A stretch of 64,000 nt of DNA from Enterobacteriaceae bacterium UBA5654 (GTDB lineage: Bacteria; Pseudomonadota; Gammaproteobacteria; Enterobacterales; Enterobacteriaceae), in NCBI GenBank assembly GCA_002421005.1, contig DIJC01000004.1, positions 1 to 64,000 of the forward strand, written 5' to 3'. Within the stretch, counting starts at the first letter, position 1; the number at the start of each line of letters is the position of its first letter. Positions 25,146 through 34,212 of the stretch are shown here, one piece after another. Position numbers and translations under genes: made by a program. The notes under the pieces are model-generated. The model was not told the origin of the DNA. It worked only from the letters and a program-made list of their open reading frames with translations, and did not search any database.

Positions 25146-25824
25146 CCGCGTCGGTTTTTTGCAGCGCATAGCCCTGTCCCCTGAGGTTAACGATATGCAG
25201 ATCAGAGCCGATAGCCGCCAGTTTGCGGCGCATCCGGTGCAATGCCACATCCAGCGCGTTTGGCGTAACCGTGTCGCTAAGCCCCCAACCGGCCGCCTCC
25301 ATCGCGCTGCGGCGCACCACGCCGCCCTGCTTCTGGAAGAGCGTCAGCATAATCTGCATTTCAGCCGGGGCGAGGGTAATGCTCTCCTCGCCGCAGCGCA
25401 TCACACCCACATCCGACAGCAGCGTCACGTCACCGAATGCCGGTTCAAGCGGCTGGCTCACAGCGGGACGACGCAACAGCGCCCGCACGCGGGCGACCAG
25501 TTCCGCCATCGCAAACGGTTTGGGCAGATAGTCATCCGCTCCCGCCTCCAGACCTTCAACCCGATCGTGCAGGGCATCGCGCGCGGTGAGGATCAGGCAC
25601 GGCAACATCAGGTTGCGCTGACGCAACTGCTGGAGCAGAAGCAGGCCATCGCCATCCGGCAGGCCGCGATCGAGCACCAGCGCCTGATACGCGACCAGTT
25701 TTAACGCGCTCAGCGCGGCCTCCCGGCTGCCGACGATATCGGTGGGGATCCCGGCGCTGGCAAGTCCCCTGGCAATCAGCCCGGCCAGCTGCGCGTGGTC
25801 TTCAATTAACAAAATTCTTCCCAT
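25138..25824 (-). CDS. OmpR-family response regulator
   Basis: A 228-residue regulator with a receiver domain (acidic pocket in LIEDH, phosphoacceptor D52 in LVLDRGLPDGDG, TARDA, conserved Lys in LPKPFAM) and an OmpR-type winged helix (MEAAGWGLSDTVTPNALDVALHRMRRKL). It is co-translated with the sensor kinase (eight-base overlap). Its start shares one base with the stop of the MipA/OmpV gene (TGATG). I infer that this system controls the porin gene in its own operon. Confidence 0.92.
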   Translation of the reverse strand: MGRILLIEDHAQLAGLIARGLASAGIPTDIVGSREAALSALKLVAYQALVLDRGLPDGDGLLLLQQLRQRNLMLPCLILTARDALHDRVEGLEAGADDYLPKPFAMAELVARVRALLRRPAVSQPLEPAFGDVTLLSDVGVMRCGEESITLAPAEMQIMLTLFQKQGGVVRRSAMEAAGWGLSDTVTPNALDVALHRMRRKLAAIGSDLHIVNLRGQGYALQKTDADE

Positions 25825-26591
25825 CAGAAGTGGTACATATACCCCATGAAAATGCGATCTTCGCGTGAACGGTCAACCAGCGGGCTGTCCTTCACTTCGG
25901 AAGAGAGCCGCGTGGCTTGCAGATCGAGCATGACGGAATGGTGCGCGTTGAAGCGATAGACGCTCAGCAGGCCGAACTCTGCGCTGAACGCGGATTCTCC
26001 CCGGTAGGCGGGCCGCCCGTCGCGGGCCTCCTCTTCGCGCACGCCATAGTAATAATCGACATATTTTTTATCATGCCACGTGGTGACGACGCGTGGGGTA
26101 AGGGAAAAGTTGCCCCACTGCCAGCGCCGCTCCGCGCCCAGATTCACGCGCTGCCCCTTACTGTTGCCGGAAAGATCGTGCGTCCAGTCGAGGCTTACCG
26201 TCAGCCAGGGATTTTGCCACTGCGCTTTCGCGCCGCCCCAGAAACCGCTTTTACGCTTCGCCATCCCGTCAAGAATATCGGCGTCATCGGCCTCGTAGCC
26301 CGAACCGTCATACCTGCCGATAAGACCAAAATCGAGGTGCTGAGTTTCACTGAACGTCACGCCAGGCAGTTTAATTTCGGCTCCGGTGGCGAAAAAATGC
26401 AGGTACTGATTATCAAAATAGAGCAGCGGTAGCGGCGTGGTATCGCGTGAAAAATCTTTGTAAGGCTTTTGCGCGCTGGCTACGCCAGCGCCTGCGCCCC
26501 ATTCAGCGGAAAAAGCGGAGGTGGAACCCAGCGCAAAAGTGCAGACCATGGCCGCAATGGCGGCTCGTCCGGTCAGCAAACGATGATGCAT
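25824..26591 (-). CDS. MipA/OmpV family outer-membrane protein
   Basis: A 255-residue protein with a signal peptide (to about SAFSA) and a beta-barrel of the MipA/OmpV family: AEWGAGAGVASAQKPYKDF, LHFFATGAEIKLPG, LGAERRWQWGNFSLTPRV, and a C-terminal aromatic strand ending MYHF. ATG 26591 has GGGAG upstream; an ATG seven codons earlier lacks one. It is the first gene of a porin-regulator-kinase operon. Family members have been tied to osmoregulation and peptidoglycan enzyme scaffolding, neither of which can be confirmed here. Confidence 0.88.
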   Translation of the reverse strand: MHHRLLTGRAAIAAMVCTFALGSTSAFSAEWGAGAGVASAQKPYKDFSRDTTPLPLLYFDNQYLHFFATGAEIKLPGVTFSETQHLDFGLIGRYDGSGYEADDADILDGMAKRKSGFWGGAKAQWQNPWLTVSLDWTHDLSGNSKGQRVNLGAERRWQWGNFSLTPRVVTTWHDKKYVDYYYGVREEEARDGRPAYRGESAFSAEFGLLSVYRFNAHHSVMLDLQATRLSSEVKDSPLVDRSREDRIFMGYMYHF

Positions 26592-26651
26592 GATAAGTCT
26601 CCCAGTCAGCAAAGAAAATGCGATTATCCTGACGGGAGTCTTACTGAGAAC

Positions 26652-26882
26652 TTACCGGCACCTCTCGTCTTTAAAATTGTGGGGAAAGGCGCGATCCTGC
26701 TGAATAATTTTGCTGTAAGCGTCCAGTAATGCCTGGTCCGGCAATAGGGTGGCAGCGCCGGTAAGCCCGGCCTGCTGATTGACGATAAAAACCAGCAACC
26801 TGCTGGTCACGCCGTTCGGGTTTTCCTTACCGGGCGCCATATGCCGGGGGTTGCCCGGGCTGGACGCGTTGATAAGGCGCAC
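26652..26882 (-). pseudogene. Degraded fragment of an unrecognised protein
   Basis: The frame reads NASSPGNPRHMAPGKENPNG then VTSRLLVFIVNQQAGLTGAA and ends near DRAFPHNFKDERCR. It looks like real protein but I cannot name a family. Upstream in another frame (to about 26970) the strand continues protein-like as FIRAASDLSVYYGKAARL, suggesting one frameshifted gene. No ribosome site or sensible start is present. It abuts the truncated NTF2-like fragment on the opposite strand. Confidence 0.4.
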
Positions 26883-26921
26883 CCCGGCCTTTCCATCAAT
26901 CTGGCCGCTTTACCGTAATAA

Positions 26922-27155
26922 ACGCTCAAATCACTCGCCGCGCGGATAAACCTCAGCGTCAGGTCAGTGGTTTCAGAAGGTGATACGGTGTTTACCCATC
27001 ATTTTGTCGAGGTGGAAAAACTGGAAGGCGAAAAGAGCGAATTTGAGGTATTAGCCCGTTTCACCGTATTATCAGGCAAAATTATCCGCTGCGAAGAATT
27101 AACCCGGATGATTACTGGGGGAATTAACGATCGCGATTTTGGCAGTAAAAGATAA
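26922..27155 (+). pseudogene. 5'-truncated SnoaL/NTF2-like gene
   Basis: The open stretch reads LSVRSVVSEGDTVFTHHFVE followed by FEVLARFTVLSGKIIRCEEL and TRMI. This matches the C-terminal strands of SnoaL-like proteins (VAEGD-V-H-F, EFEVLARFTV-GKI). A stop at 26919-26921 closes it at the left, and the N-terminal half is missing. It therefore looks like the surviving 3' end of a deleted gene; the junction is around 26920-26950. Confidence 0.5.
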
Positions 27156-27431
27156 TTTTTAATTCCACATTGCAGGAAGGGATAATAGATTATTGCCCTT
27201 CCTGCATCCCCGCCCGGCCAGCCATGAAACCCATTTCATTACCCTTCACGATCCGATCATGAATATGACTCATGTTGTAATGAAATTAAGTCGCTTTCAC
27301 TCCTTTGACTGCTCTGGCATAAAAGAAGCTTATTAACTTATTGGCAACATAAAGGCTGAAAAAGCAGTCATCTTCTGAAAATCAACGTGTGAATTCAGTT
27401 TTTATCTCCGCATCCAGGGCAAATGATCATA

Positions 27432-28409
27432 ATGAAGAAAGAATTTACATTTACTATTACCAGCAGTCTTTTTGACGAGAACTATAACCCCTCGGAAAGT
27501 ACGCGTATTACCACTAACTTTGCGAATCTGGCCAGAGGCAAAGACCGCCAGCAGAATTTACGTAACACGCTGGTGATGATCGACAATCGTTTCAACAGTT
27601 TAGCCTACTGGGACAATCCTGAGGGTGATCGTTATTCCGTTGAACTTGACATTATTTCTGTTGAGATGACTGTTGACGTTGACAGCGATAGCTTTCCGGT
27701 GATTGAAATATTAAAAACCCATATCATTGATAAAAAAACGCAGCAGCGTATTGAAGGCATTGTCGGCAATAACTTTTCTTCCTACGTTCGGGATTATGAC
27801 TTTAGCGTATTATTACCAGAGCATAATAAAAACCAGACCCAATTTAGCGTGCCGGACAGCTTTGGCGACCTGCATGGAAAAATCTTTAAGCATTTCGTTA
27901 ACTCCGGCGAGTACCAAAGCCACTTTAAGAAATCACCGGTCATCTGTTTAAGTGTGTCCAGTAAAGATACCTATCATCGCACCGGGAATGAGCATCCGGT
28001 ATTAGGCATTGAATATCAGCAACACGGTTCTTCATTGACCGAAAGCTATTTCAATAAAATGGGCCTGCAAGTGCGCTATTTCATGCCGAAGAACAGCGTT
28101 GCGCCGCTGGCATTTTATTTTACTGGTGATTTGCTCCGGGATTACAGTGATCTTGAACTTATCAGTACCATCAGCACGATGGAGACTTTTCAGAAGATTT
28201 ATCGCCCGGAAATTTACAATGCCAATGCTGCGGCAGCGCAATTCTTTCAACCGAATCTGGATAACCAGGACCATTCATTAACAAAAATTGTTTATGACCG
28301 GGAAGAACGCAGTCAGTTAGCGATTGAGCAGGGAAAATTTACTGAGCAGCACTTCATCAAACGTTACAGGGATCGTCTTGAGCAGTGGTCTGCCAATTAC
28401 CCTCTTTGA
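27432..28409 (+). CDS. mesX: DUF1852 protein, MesX-type partner of a methionine synthase
   Basis: A 325-residue DUF1852 protein with the opening MKKEFTFTITSSLFDENYNP, STRITTNFANLARG and GIEYQQHGSSLTESYF. DUF1852 genes are regularly found directly before a short MetE-like gene, as here. Genetic work in other bacteria (named MesX there) showed that both genes are needed for a folate-independent, oxygen-requiring methionine synthesis. I chose ATG 27432 by family alignment; ATG 27423 is three codons longer but sits only three bases from the AGGG ribosome site. mesD follows after 27 bases. Confidence 0.82.
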   Translation: MKKEFTFTITSSLFDENYNPSESTRITTNFANLARGKDRQQNLRNTLVMIDNRFNSLAYWDNPEGDRYSVELDIISVEMTVDVDSDSFPVIEILKTHIIDKKTQQRIEGIVGNNFSSYVRDYDFSVLLPEHNKNQTQFSVPDSFGDLHGKIFKHFVNSGEYQSHFKKSPVICLSVSSKDTYHRTGNEHPVLGIEYQQHGSSLTESYFNKMGLQVRYFMPKNSVAPLAFYFTGDLLRDYSDLELISTISTMETFQKIYRPEIYNANAAAAQFFQPNLDNQDHSLTKIVYDREERSQLAIEQGKFTEQHFIKRYRDRLEQWSANYPL

Positions 28410-28436
28410 TTTATAGAAAATAAAAGGTTTTGTGAT

Positions 28437-29468
28437 ATGAAAAAATTGCTCCCTACCTCGACGGCTGGCAGCCTACCCAAACCGTCCTGGCTTGCACAAC
28501 CGGAAACGCTCTGGTCCCCGTGGAAACTGCAAAATGAAGAACTTATTGAGGGGAAACAGGACGCGCTGCGTCTGGCGCTGGATGAACAGCTGCGGGCCGG
28601 TATCGATATTGTCAGCGACGGTGAGCAAACGCGACAGCACTTCGTTACCACCTTTATTGAACACCTCAGCGGCGTAGATTTTGAGAAACGCGAGGTAGTG
28701 AAAATTCGTAATCGCTATGATGCGAGCGTACCGACCGTGGTGGGGGCGGTGGCGCGTCAAAAGCCCGTTTTTGTTGAGGATGCCCGATTTTTACGCCAGT
28801 TGACCACGCAGCCCATTAAATGGGCGCTGCCGGGGCCGATGACGATGATCGACACGCTGTATGATAATCATTATAAAAGCCGCGAAAAACTGGCCTGGGA
28901 ATTTGCCAAAATATTAAATCAGGAAGCCAAAGAATTAGAGGCGGCGGGCGTGGATATTATCCAGTTTGATGAGCCTGCTTTTAATGTCTTTTTTGATGAA
29001 GTCAATGACTGGGGGATTGCCGCATTAGAAAGAGCCATTGAAGGGCTTAAATGTGAAACTGCGGTACATATCTGTTACGGCTATGGCATCAAAGCCAATA
29101 CCGACTGGAAAAAAACGTTGGGCAGCGAGTGGCGACAATACGAAGAAGCGTTTCCTAAACTGCAAACCTCCGGTATCGATATTATCTCGCTGGAATGTCA
29201 TAACTCGCATGTTCCGATGGATTTGCTTGAGCTTATTCGCGGTAAAAAAGTGATGGTCGGGGCCATTGACGTGGCGACCAATACCATAGAAACCCCGGAG
29301 GAAGTCGCGGAAACCTTACGTAAAGCGCTTCAGTTTGTCGATGCTGACAAACTCATGCCTGCCACCAACTGTGGCATGGCTCCGTTATCCCGCCAGGTCG
29401 CCAGAGGCAAACTCAACGCCTTAAGCGCAGGGGCAGAGATCGTCCGCCGGGAACTGCTGGCGAAGTAA
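28437..29468 (+). CDS. mesD: MesD-type core methionine synthase (MetE C-terminal-like)
   Basis: A 343-residue protein related to the catalytic C-terminal half of MetE; full MetE is about 750 residues. It transfers a methyl group to homocysteine. The zinc ligands are present: His and Cys in AVHICYGYG, Glu in ISLECHNSH and Cys in ATNCGMAPLS. The substrate segment IVSDGEQTRQHF and the aspartate-rich IIQFDEPAFN are also clear. It lacks the N-terminal folate-handling half, consistent with a different methyl donor. Paired with the DUF1852 gene and followed by a terminator, it forms a two-gene operon. Confidence 0.85.
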   Translation: MKKLLPTSTAGSLPKPSWLAQPETLWSPWKLQNEELIEGKQDALRLALDEQLRAGIDIVSDGEQTRQHFVTTFIEHLSGVDFEKREVVKIRNRYDASVPTVVGAVARQKPVFVEDARFLRQLTTQPIKWALPGPMTMIDTLYDNHYKSREKLAWEFAKILNQEAKELEAAGVDIIQFDEPAFNVFFDEVNDWGIAALERAIEGLKCETAVHICYGYGIKANTDWKKTLGSEWRQYEEAFPKLQTSGIDIISLECHNSHVPMDLLELIRGKKVMVGAIDVATNTIETPEEVAETLRKALQFVDADKLMPATNCGMAPLSRQVARGKLNALSAGAEIVRRELLAK

Positions 29469-29492
29469 CGCTGCCCGCAGCCGATCGTAAAA

Positions 29493-29529
29493 AACGGGCG
29501 ATCCGACCGATCGCCCGTTCGCTTTTTCT
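29493..29529 (+). terminator. Intrinsic terminator after mesXD
   Basis: AACGGGCGATC and GATCGCCCGTT form an 11-base perfect stem around CGACC, followed by CGCTTTTTC, 25 bases after the mesD stop. Confidence 0.9.
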
Positions 29530-29615
29530 AAACTAAAGCCTCGGATTATGCTGTTTTATGTCCTGCGCCCGGCGAGGTATACCTTGCGGGAAACCCACTC
29601 TCCAGGCAGGCAGAC

Positions 29616-30050
29616 ATGAGCACACATACACGCATCCGTAAATTCAATACCAAAAATACCTACCCGAACCAGGCGCTGGATAACGATCTTTGCCAGGCCG
29701 TTCGTGCCGGAAATACCGTCTACGTCCGTGGTCAGATTGGGACTGATTTTGAGGGCAATCTGGTCGGGCTTGGCGATCCCGCCGCCCAGGCCGAGCAGGC
29801 AATGAAAAACGTCAAGCAACTGCTGGAAGAAGCGGGCAGCGATTTATCCCACATCGTAAAAACAACCACCTATATTATCGACCCGCGCTATCGCGAGCCG
29901 GTTTACCACGTCGTTGGCAAATGGCTGAAGGGCGTTTTTCCCATCTCAACCGGTCTGGTTATTTCCGGGCTGGGGCAGCCGCAGTGGTTGATGGAAATTG
30001 ATGTGATCGCCGTGATCCCGGACGAATGGCCGTCGCAGGCGGGAGAATAA
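29616..30050 (+). CDS. RidA-family protein, divergent subgroup
   Basis: A 144-residue Rid-superfamily protein (CQAVRAGNTVYVRGQIGTDF, GDPAAQAEQAMKNVKQLLEE, DLSHIVKTTTYIIDPRYREP). The catalytic arginine expected just before the last strand is not evident: the region reads GLGQPQWLMEIDVIAVIP. It therefore may not be a classical imine deaminase. It opens a run of same-strand genes (DUF1028, ArgE-like, ABC ATPase and more). The next gene starts four bases after its stop, so it is the first gene of this putative catabolic operon. Confidence 0.85.
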   Translation: MSTHTRIRKFNTKNTYPNQALDNDLCQAVRAGNTVYVRGQIGTDFEGNLVGLGDPAAQAEQAMKNVKQLLEEAGSDLSHIVKTTTYIIDPRYREPVYHVVGKWLKGVFPISTGLVISGLGQPQWLMEIDVIAVIPDEWPSQAGE

Positions 30051-30053
30051 ATT

Positions 30054-30728
30054 ATGACGTTATCGATTATCGGACGCTGCGCGCAAACCGGTCAGATGGG
30101 GATCGCTATCAGTTCATCGAGCATTGCGGTAGGCGCACGCTGTCCGTGGCTGCGCAGCAAGGTCGGGGCGGTATCCACGCAAAACATCACGTTACCGGCG
30201 CTGGGGCCGTGCATTCTGGATCGTCTGGCGCAGGGCGACGCCGTCGACATCGCCCTGAAACGCGGGCTGGACACGGATGACTATGCCCTGTACCGACAAG
30301 TTACCGTCCTGACGCCCGATGGCAATAGCGCGTTCTACAGCGGAGAAAAGACGCTCGGCATCAACAATGCCCTGTCAGGCGAAAACTGCGTGGCGGCGGG
30401 GAATATGCTGGCAAGCCCGGATGTCATTGCCGCGATGGTGAACGCCTTTGAACATCATTCAGGACATCTGGCTGATCGGCTCATCGCCGCGATGCAGGCG
30501 GGTTTAGGGGCAGGCGGCGAAGCGGGGCCGGTGCATTCGGCGGCGCTGTCGATTGTCGATTCCCCCGTCTGGCCGATTGTTGATCTCCGCGTTGACTGGA
30601 CCGACGCCAGTCCCATCGATGAGCTTAACGCGCTCTGGCAGGCGTATAAACCGCAGATGCAGGACTATATCACCAGGGCGCTGGACCCTCGCAGCGCGCC
30701 GGGATACGGCGTACCGGGTGATGAGTAG
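30054..30728 (+). CDS. DUF1028 family protein (Ntn-hydrolase-like)
   Basis: A 224-residue DUF1028 protein. It has the N-terminal MTLSIIGRCAQTGQMGIAIS and SSSIAVGARCPWLRS, QNITLPALGP, and the C-terminal GAGGEAGPVHSAALSIVD that typify the family. The fold is Ntn-hydrolase-like, which suggests amide-bond hydrolysis, but no substrate is known. It lies between a RidA-like gene and an ArgE-like deacylase with spacings of 3 and 15 bases, all consistent with breakdown of an N-acyl or amide compound. Confidence 0.88.
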   Translation: MTLSIIGRCAQTGQMGIAISSSSIAVGARCPWLRSKVGAVSTQNITLPALGPCILDRLAQGDAVDIALKRGLDTDDYALYRQVTVLTPDGNSAFYSGEKTLGINNALSGENCVAAGNMLASPDVIAAMVNAFEHHSGHLADRLIAAMQAGLGAGGEAGPVHSAALSIVDSPVWPIVDLRVDWTDASPIDELNALWQAYKPQMQDYITRALDPRSAPGYGVPGDE

Positions 30729-30743
30729 GTGCGAGGAGAACTG

Positions 30744-31901
30744 ATGAAAACCAGTCGTAAACTGCTGGAACAGCTGGTGGCATTCAACACCACCAGCCGC
30801 GAATCTAACCTCGCGCTGATTGAGTTTGTCCGGCGCTACTTAAGCGAGCTGGGCGTCCACTGCGAGCTGATCCACAATGACACGCGCAGCAAAGCCAATC
30901 TTTATGCGCGGCTTGGCCCGGCGGGAGGCGGTGGGGTGATGCTTTCTGGTCACAGCGATGTGGTGCCGGTTGACGGACAGAACTGGAGCGTCCCGCCCTT
31001 TGCGCTGACGGAACGGGACGGCAAACTGTATGGTCGCGGCACGGCAGATATGAAAGGCTTTATCGCCTGTATGCTGGCGGCGGTGCCGCATTTCCTTGCC
31101 CGGCCACTCGCGCAACCGCTGCATCTGGCGATTTCTTATGATGAGGAAGTCGGGTGCCTGGGCGTGCGTTCTTTGCTGGACGTCTTATCCCGTTGCCCGG
31201 AGAAGCCCGATATCTGCCTTATCGGCGAACCCACTGAATTGCAACCTGTTATCGGTCACAAGGGCAAACTCAGCGTGCGCTGTGAAGTGCAGGGAGCCGC
31301 CTGCCATTCGGCCTATGCGCCGCAGGGGGTCAATGCCATCGAATATGCCGCGAAGCTTATCCATCATCTGACGAAAACAGGTCAGCGGCTGGCCGCGCCG
31401 GAACGTCAGGATGCGCGTTTTGATCCGCCCTTTACCACCGTGCAAACCGGCGTGATTCAGGGCGGTCGGGCGCTGAACATTGTTCCTGCGGAATGTCTGT
31501 TTGACTTCGAGGTGCGCACGCTGCCTCAGGACGACGCGCAGGAGGTGACGCGGGAGCTGGAAGATTACGCCCGGCACCAACTGCTGCCGCAGATGCAGGC
31601 TGTGGATCGCAACGCCGCGATCCGTTTTCATCCCCTCAGCGGTTATCCCGGTTTATATACCGCTGCGCAAAGCGCAGCTGCGCGGCTGCTGGCTCATCTC
31701 ACCGGGTCGGAAGCGTTCAGCACCGTTGCCTTTGGTACGGAAGGCGGATTGTTTCACCAGGCCGGGATAGCGAGCGTGATCTGCGGGCCGGGCAGTATGG
31801 CGCAGGGCCATAAACCCGATGAGTTCATTACTGTTGACCAACTGGACGCCTGCGATGCCATGCTGCGCCGTCTTGCCGCGTGGATGTGCCGGGAAGCCTG
31901 A
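30744..31901 (+). CDS. M20-family acetylornithine deacetylase-like amidohydrolase
   Basis: A 385-residue M20 dizinc hydrolase of the ArgE/DapE group. The metal ligands are visible: His in SGHSDVVPVDG, bridging Asp in GRGTADMKGF, catalytic Glu pair in YDEEVGCLG, Glu in LIGEPTE and His near the end in MAQGHKPDEF. ATG 30744 has GAGGAG upstream. The biosynthetic argE lies elsewhere in enterobacteria beside argCBH, so this copy within a transport/catabolism cluster probably deacylates an imported N-acyl compound. Confidence 0.88.
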   Translation: MKTSRKLLEQLVAFNTTSRESNLALIEFVRRYLSELGVHCELIHNDTRSKANLYARLGPAGGGGVMLSGHSDVVPVDGQNWSVPPFALTERDGKLYGRGTADMKGFIACMLAAVPHFLARPLAQPLHLAISYDEEVGCLGVRSLLDVLSRCPEKPDICLIGEPTELQPVIGHKGKLSVRCEVQGAACHSAYAPQGVNAIEYAAKLIHHLTKTGQRLAAPERQDARFDPPFTTVQTGVIQGGRALNIVPAECLFDFEVRTLPQDDAQEVTRELEDYARHQLLPQMQAVDRNAAIRFHPLSGYPGLYTAAQSAAARLLAHLTGSEAFSTVAFGTEGGLFHQAGIASVICGPGSMAQGHKPDEFITVDQLDACDAMLRRLAAWMCREA

Positions 31902-32061
31902 CCGTAACTGTCCCCGGAGGGCGCGCCCCGGCCCCCCTCCGTTCCCGTCACACTCTGCTTTAACTTTTCCAAACGCCAGCTTCAGGAAGCACTAACCGCG
32001 CGATGAGCGCTTAAGCCGTATGCTGGTGGTAAGCCTTTGATAGCCCGTTTCTGGAGATTCC

Positions 32062-33210
32062 ATGGTAAGTGCAGAAATCACCACCTTCCCGCAGCCTGAA
32101 ACGCTGCATCCGGTCGTAAATCACGCTAACGTTGCTGTTCGCCTTGATGGCGTACTGAAGCGCTTCGGCGATGCCATCGCCTTACACAAAATTTCCCTGA
32201 CGATTGCGGAAGGGGAATTTATTACCCTGCTCGGCCCGTCCGGCTGCGGCAAAACCACGCTGCTGAATCTGATGGCGGGATTCGCTGAAGCCGATGGCGG
32301 CGAAATATTTATTGATGGCGAGCTGGTAACGGATATCCCGCCTTACCAGCGTGAAATCGGCATTGTGTTTCAGAACTACGCGCTGTTTCCGCATATGACG
32401 GTCGAAAAAAATGTCGGCTACGGCCTGCGAATGCGCGGCGTGCCAAAAGCGGAGATCGCTGAGCGCGTTGAGCAGGCGCTTGCGCTGGTGAAATTGTCCG
32501 GTTACGGCCATCGCAAACCGCGTGAGCTTTCAGGCGGTCAGCAGCAGCGTGTGGCGCTGGCGCGGGCGCTGGTGATCCGCCCCAAAGTGCTGCTGCTGGA
32601 CGAACCCTTCTCCGCGCTGGATAAAAATCTGCGCCTGTCGATGCAGGTGGAGCTGAAAGCGATCCAGCGCAAACTTGGCGTGACGACCGTATTCGTGACT
32701 CACGATCAGGGCGAAGCGCTGAGCATGAGCGATCGCGTGGTGGTGATGTCGGCGGGGTATGTCCGCCAGATCGGCACCCCGGACGAGATTTATCGTCGCC
32801 CCCAGGACCCGTTTGTCGCGAGCTTTGTCGGTGATGTCAACATTCTGCCGGGACGCTACGCGGGTCGGGACGGCCTGGCGGTACTGGATTTGGGAGGCAA
32901 CAAGCTGCGCCTCCCAGCGGAGCGCGTCCACGCTGTCATTGGCGAGCGTCTGAATGTCTACGTCCGCCCGGAAAACCTTCAACTGGCGCCGCTTGGCCCG
33001 CATTCGCTGTTCAGCGCCACGGTGATCGCCCACGTCTTTCAGGGCGATCACGTCGATGTACATCTTGATGTGCCCGCCCTGGGCAGCGCGTCGCTCTTTG
33101 CCCGCCAGTCAGGACTGCATTCGCTGACCCACTGGCCGGTGGGCAGTCTGGTCGGGGTGAATGTTGATGACGAAGGCGTGTGCGCGTTTAGCGCCGCAGA
33201 AAAGGAATAA
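32062..33210 (+). CDS. Polyamine/opine-type ABC importer ATPase
   Basis: A 382-residue ATPase of the PotA/spermidine-putrescine type. It has Walker A GPSGCGKTTLL (about residue 60), Q-loop VFQNYALFPHMTV, signature LSGGQQQRVALARAL, Walker B VLLLDEPFSALD, switch histidine in VFVTHDQGEALSMSD, and a C-terminal TOBE domain (IGERLNVYVRPENLQLAPLG). Its binding protein and two permeases lie about 4.3 kb downstream (37536-40305), separated by enzyme genes, an unusual split of one transporter. It follows ArgE after 160 bases with no gene between. Confidence 0.93.
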   Translation: MVSAEITTFPQPETLHPVVNHANVAVRLDGVLKRFGDAIALHKISLTIAEGEFITLLGPSGCGKTTLLNLMAGFAEADGGEIFIDGELVTDIPPYQREIGIVFQNYALFPHMTVEKNVGYGLRMRGVPKAEIAERVEQALALVKLSGYGHRKPRELSGGQQQRVALARALVIRPKVLLLDEPFSALDKNLRLSMQVELKAIQRKLGVTTVFVTHDQGEALSMSDRVVVMSAGYVRQIGTPDEIYRRPQDPFVASFVGDVNILPGRYAGRDGLAVLDLGGNKLRLPAERVHAVIGERLNVYVRPENLQLAPLGPHSLFSATVIAHVFQGDHVDVHLDVPALGSASLFARQSGLHSLTHWPVGSLVGVNVDDEGVCAFSAAEKE

Positions 33211-33216
33211 GCGCTG

Positions 33217-34212
33217 ATGATCCCTGAAATCATGAATGCCGTCATTGCGCGCCAGCCGGGCGGCCCTGACGTTTTAGACCTGGTTCAGCGCAGCGTCCCG
33301 CAGCCCCAAAGCGGTGAAGTGCTGATCCGCGTGGTCAGCGCGGGCGTCAATCGTCCCGATATCCTGCAACGTAACGGTATGCCGTTGCCGCCGGGCGTCA
33401 CTGACGTGCTGGGGGTGGAAGTCTCCGGCACCGTGGTGGCGCTGGGCGCGGGGGTTGAATCTCCCGCCCCAGGGACGCCGGTTATGGCGCTGCTCAACGG
33501 CGGGGGATATGCAGACTACTGTGTGGCGCGGGCTGAACTGTGCCTGACCGTGCCGGAAAATCTGCCCCTTGCGCAGGCGGCGGGGGTGCCGGAAGCGGCA
33601 TTTACCGTATGGCATAACCTGTTTGAGCTGGGGCGTTTGCAGCCGGGCGAGACCGTGTTGATCCACGGCGCGGCCAGTGGCGTAGGGACGTTTGCCATTC
33701 AGTGCGCTCAGGCATGCGGCGCGCGGGTAATAGCAACGGCAGGCGGTTCAGAGAAAATCGCGGCGCTGCGACAGCTTGGGGTATGGCGCGCCATCGACCG
33801 CCGCAGTGAGGATTTTGTCCCGGTCATTCTTGATGCCACCCAGGGACGCGGGGTGGATGTGGTGCTCGATAACGTCGGCGGCGATTACGTCGCGCGCAAC
33901 CTGAGCGTGTTAGCGCCGGGCGGACGTCACGTCAGTCTTTCTTTTATGCAGGGCGCAAAGATTGAACTCGATCTGCAACTGTTAATGCGTAAAGGGCTGA
34001 GCCTGACCTCGTCAACGCTGCGCCCGAAAAGCGCCGCCGAGAAAATGCGGCTGGCGCAGTGCATCAGTAAGCATCTGCTGCCGCTGATCGCCGCAGGCAA
34101 CATCGCCCCCGTCCTTTATCAAACCCTGCCGTTAGCGCAGGCCGCAGACGCGCATCGGCTCCTTGAAGCTAACGCCAACATTGGCAAAGTGCTGCTGGAG
34201 GTGGCGTCATGA
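33217..34212 (+). CDS. PIG3/QOR-type NAD(P)H quinone oxidoreductase
   Basis: A 331-residue MDR-family protein of the PIG3 quinone-oxidoreductase group (MNAVIARQPGGPDVL, SAGVNRPDILQRNG, VLGVEVSGTV, and LIHGAASGVGTFAIQCAQA near residue 148). There are no zinc ligands. It probably uses NADPH to reduce a quinone or enone. It starts six bases after the ABC ATPase and overlaps the GST gene by four bases, so it belongs to this operon. ATG 33232 is an alternative start matching other family members. Confidence 0.88.
   Translation: MIPEIMNAVIARQPGGPDVLDLVQRSVPQPQSGEVLIRVVSAGVNRPDILQRNGMPLPPGVTDVLGVEVSGTVVALGAGVESPAPGTPVMALLNGGGYADYCVARAELCLTVPENLPLAQAAGVPEAAFTVWHNLFELGRLQPGETVLIHGAASGVGTFAIQCAQACGARVIATAGGSEKIAALRQLGVWRAIDRRSEDFVPVILDATQGRGVDVVLDNVGGDYVARNLSVLAPGGRHVSLSFMQGAKIELDLQLLMRKGLSLTSSTLRPKSAAEKMRLAQCISKHLLPLIAAGNIAPVLYQTLPLAQAADAHRLLEANANIGKVLLEVAS

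Noticed and set aside
27257..27274. CATGA-N7-TCATG inverted repeat upstream of mesX as a MetR or MetJ site
   Set aside because: It matches neither the MetR (TGAAN5TTCA) nor the MetJ (AGACGTCT) consensus well.
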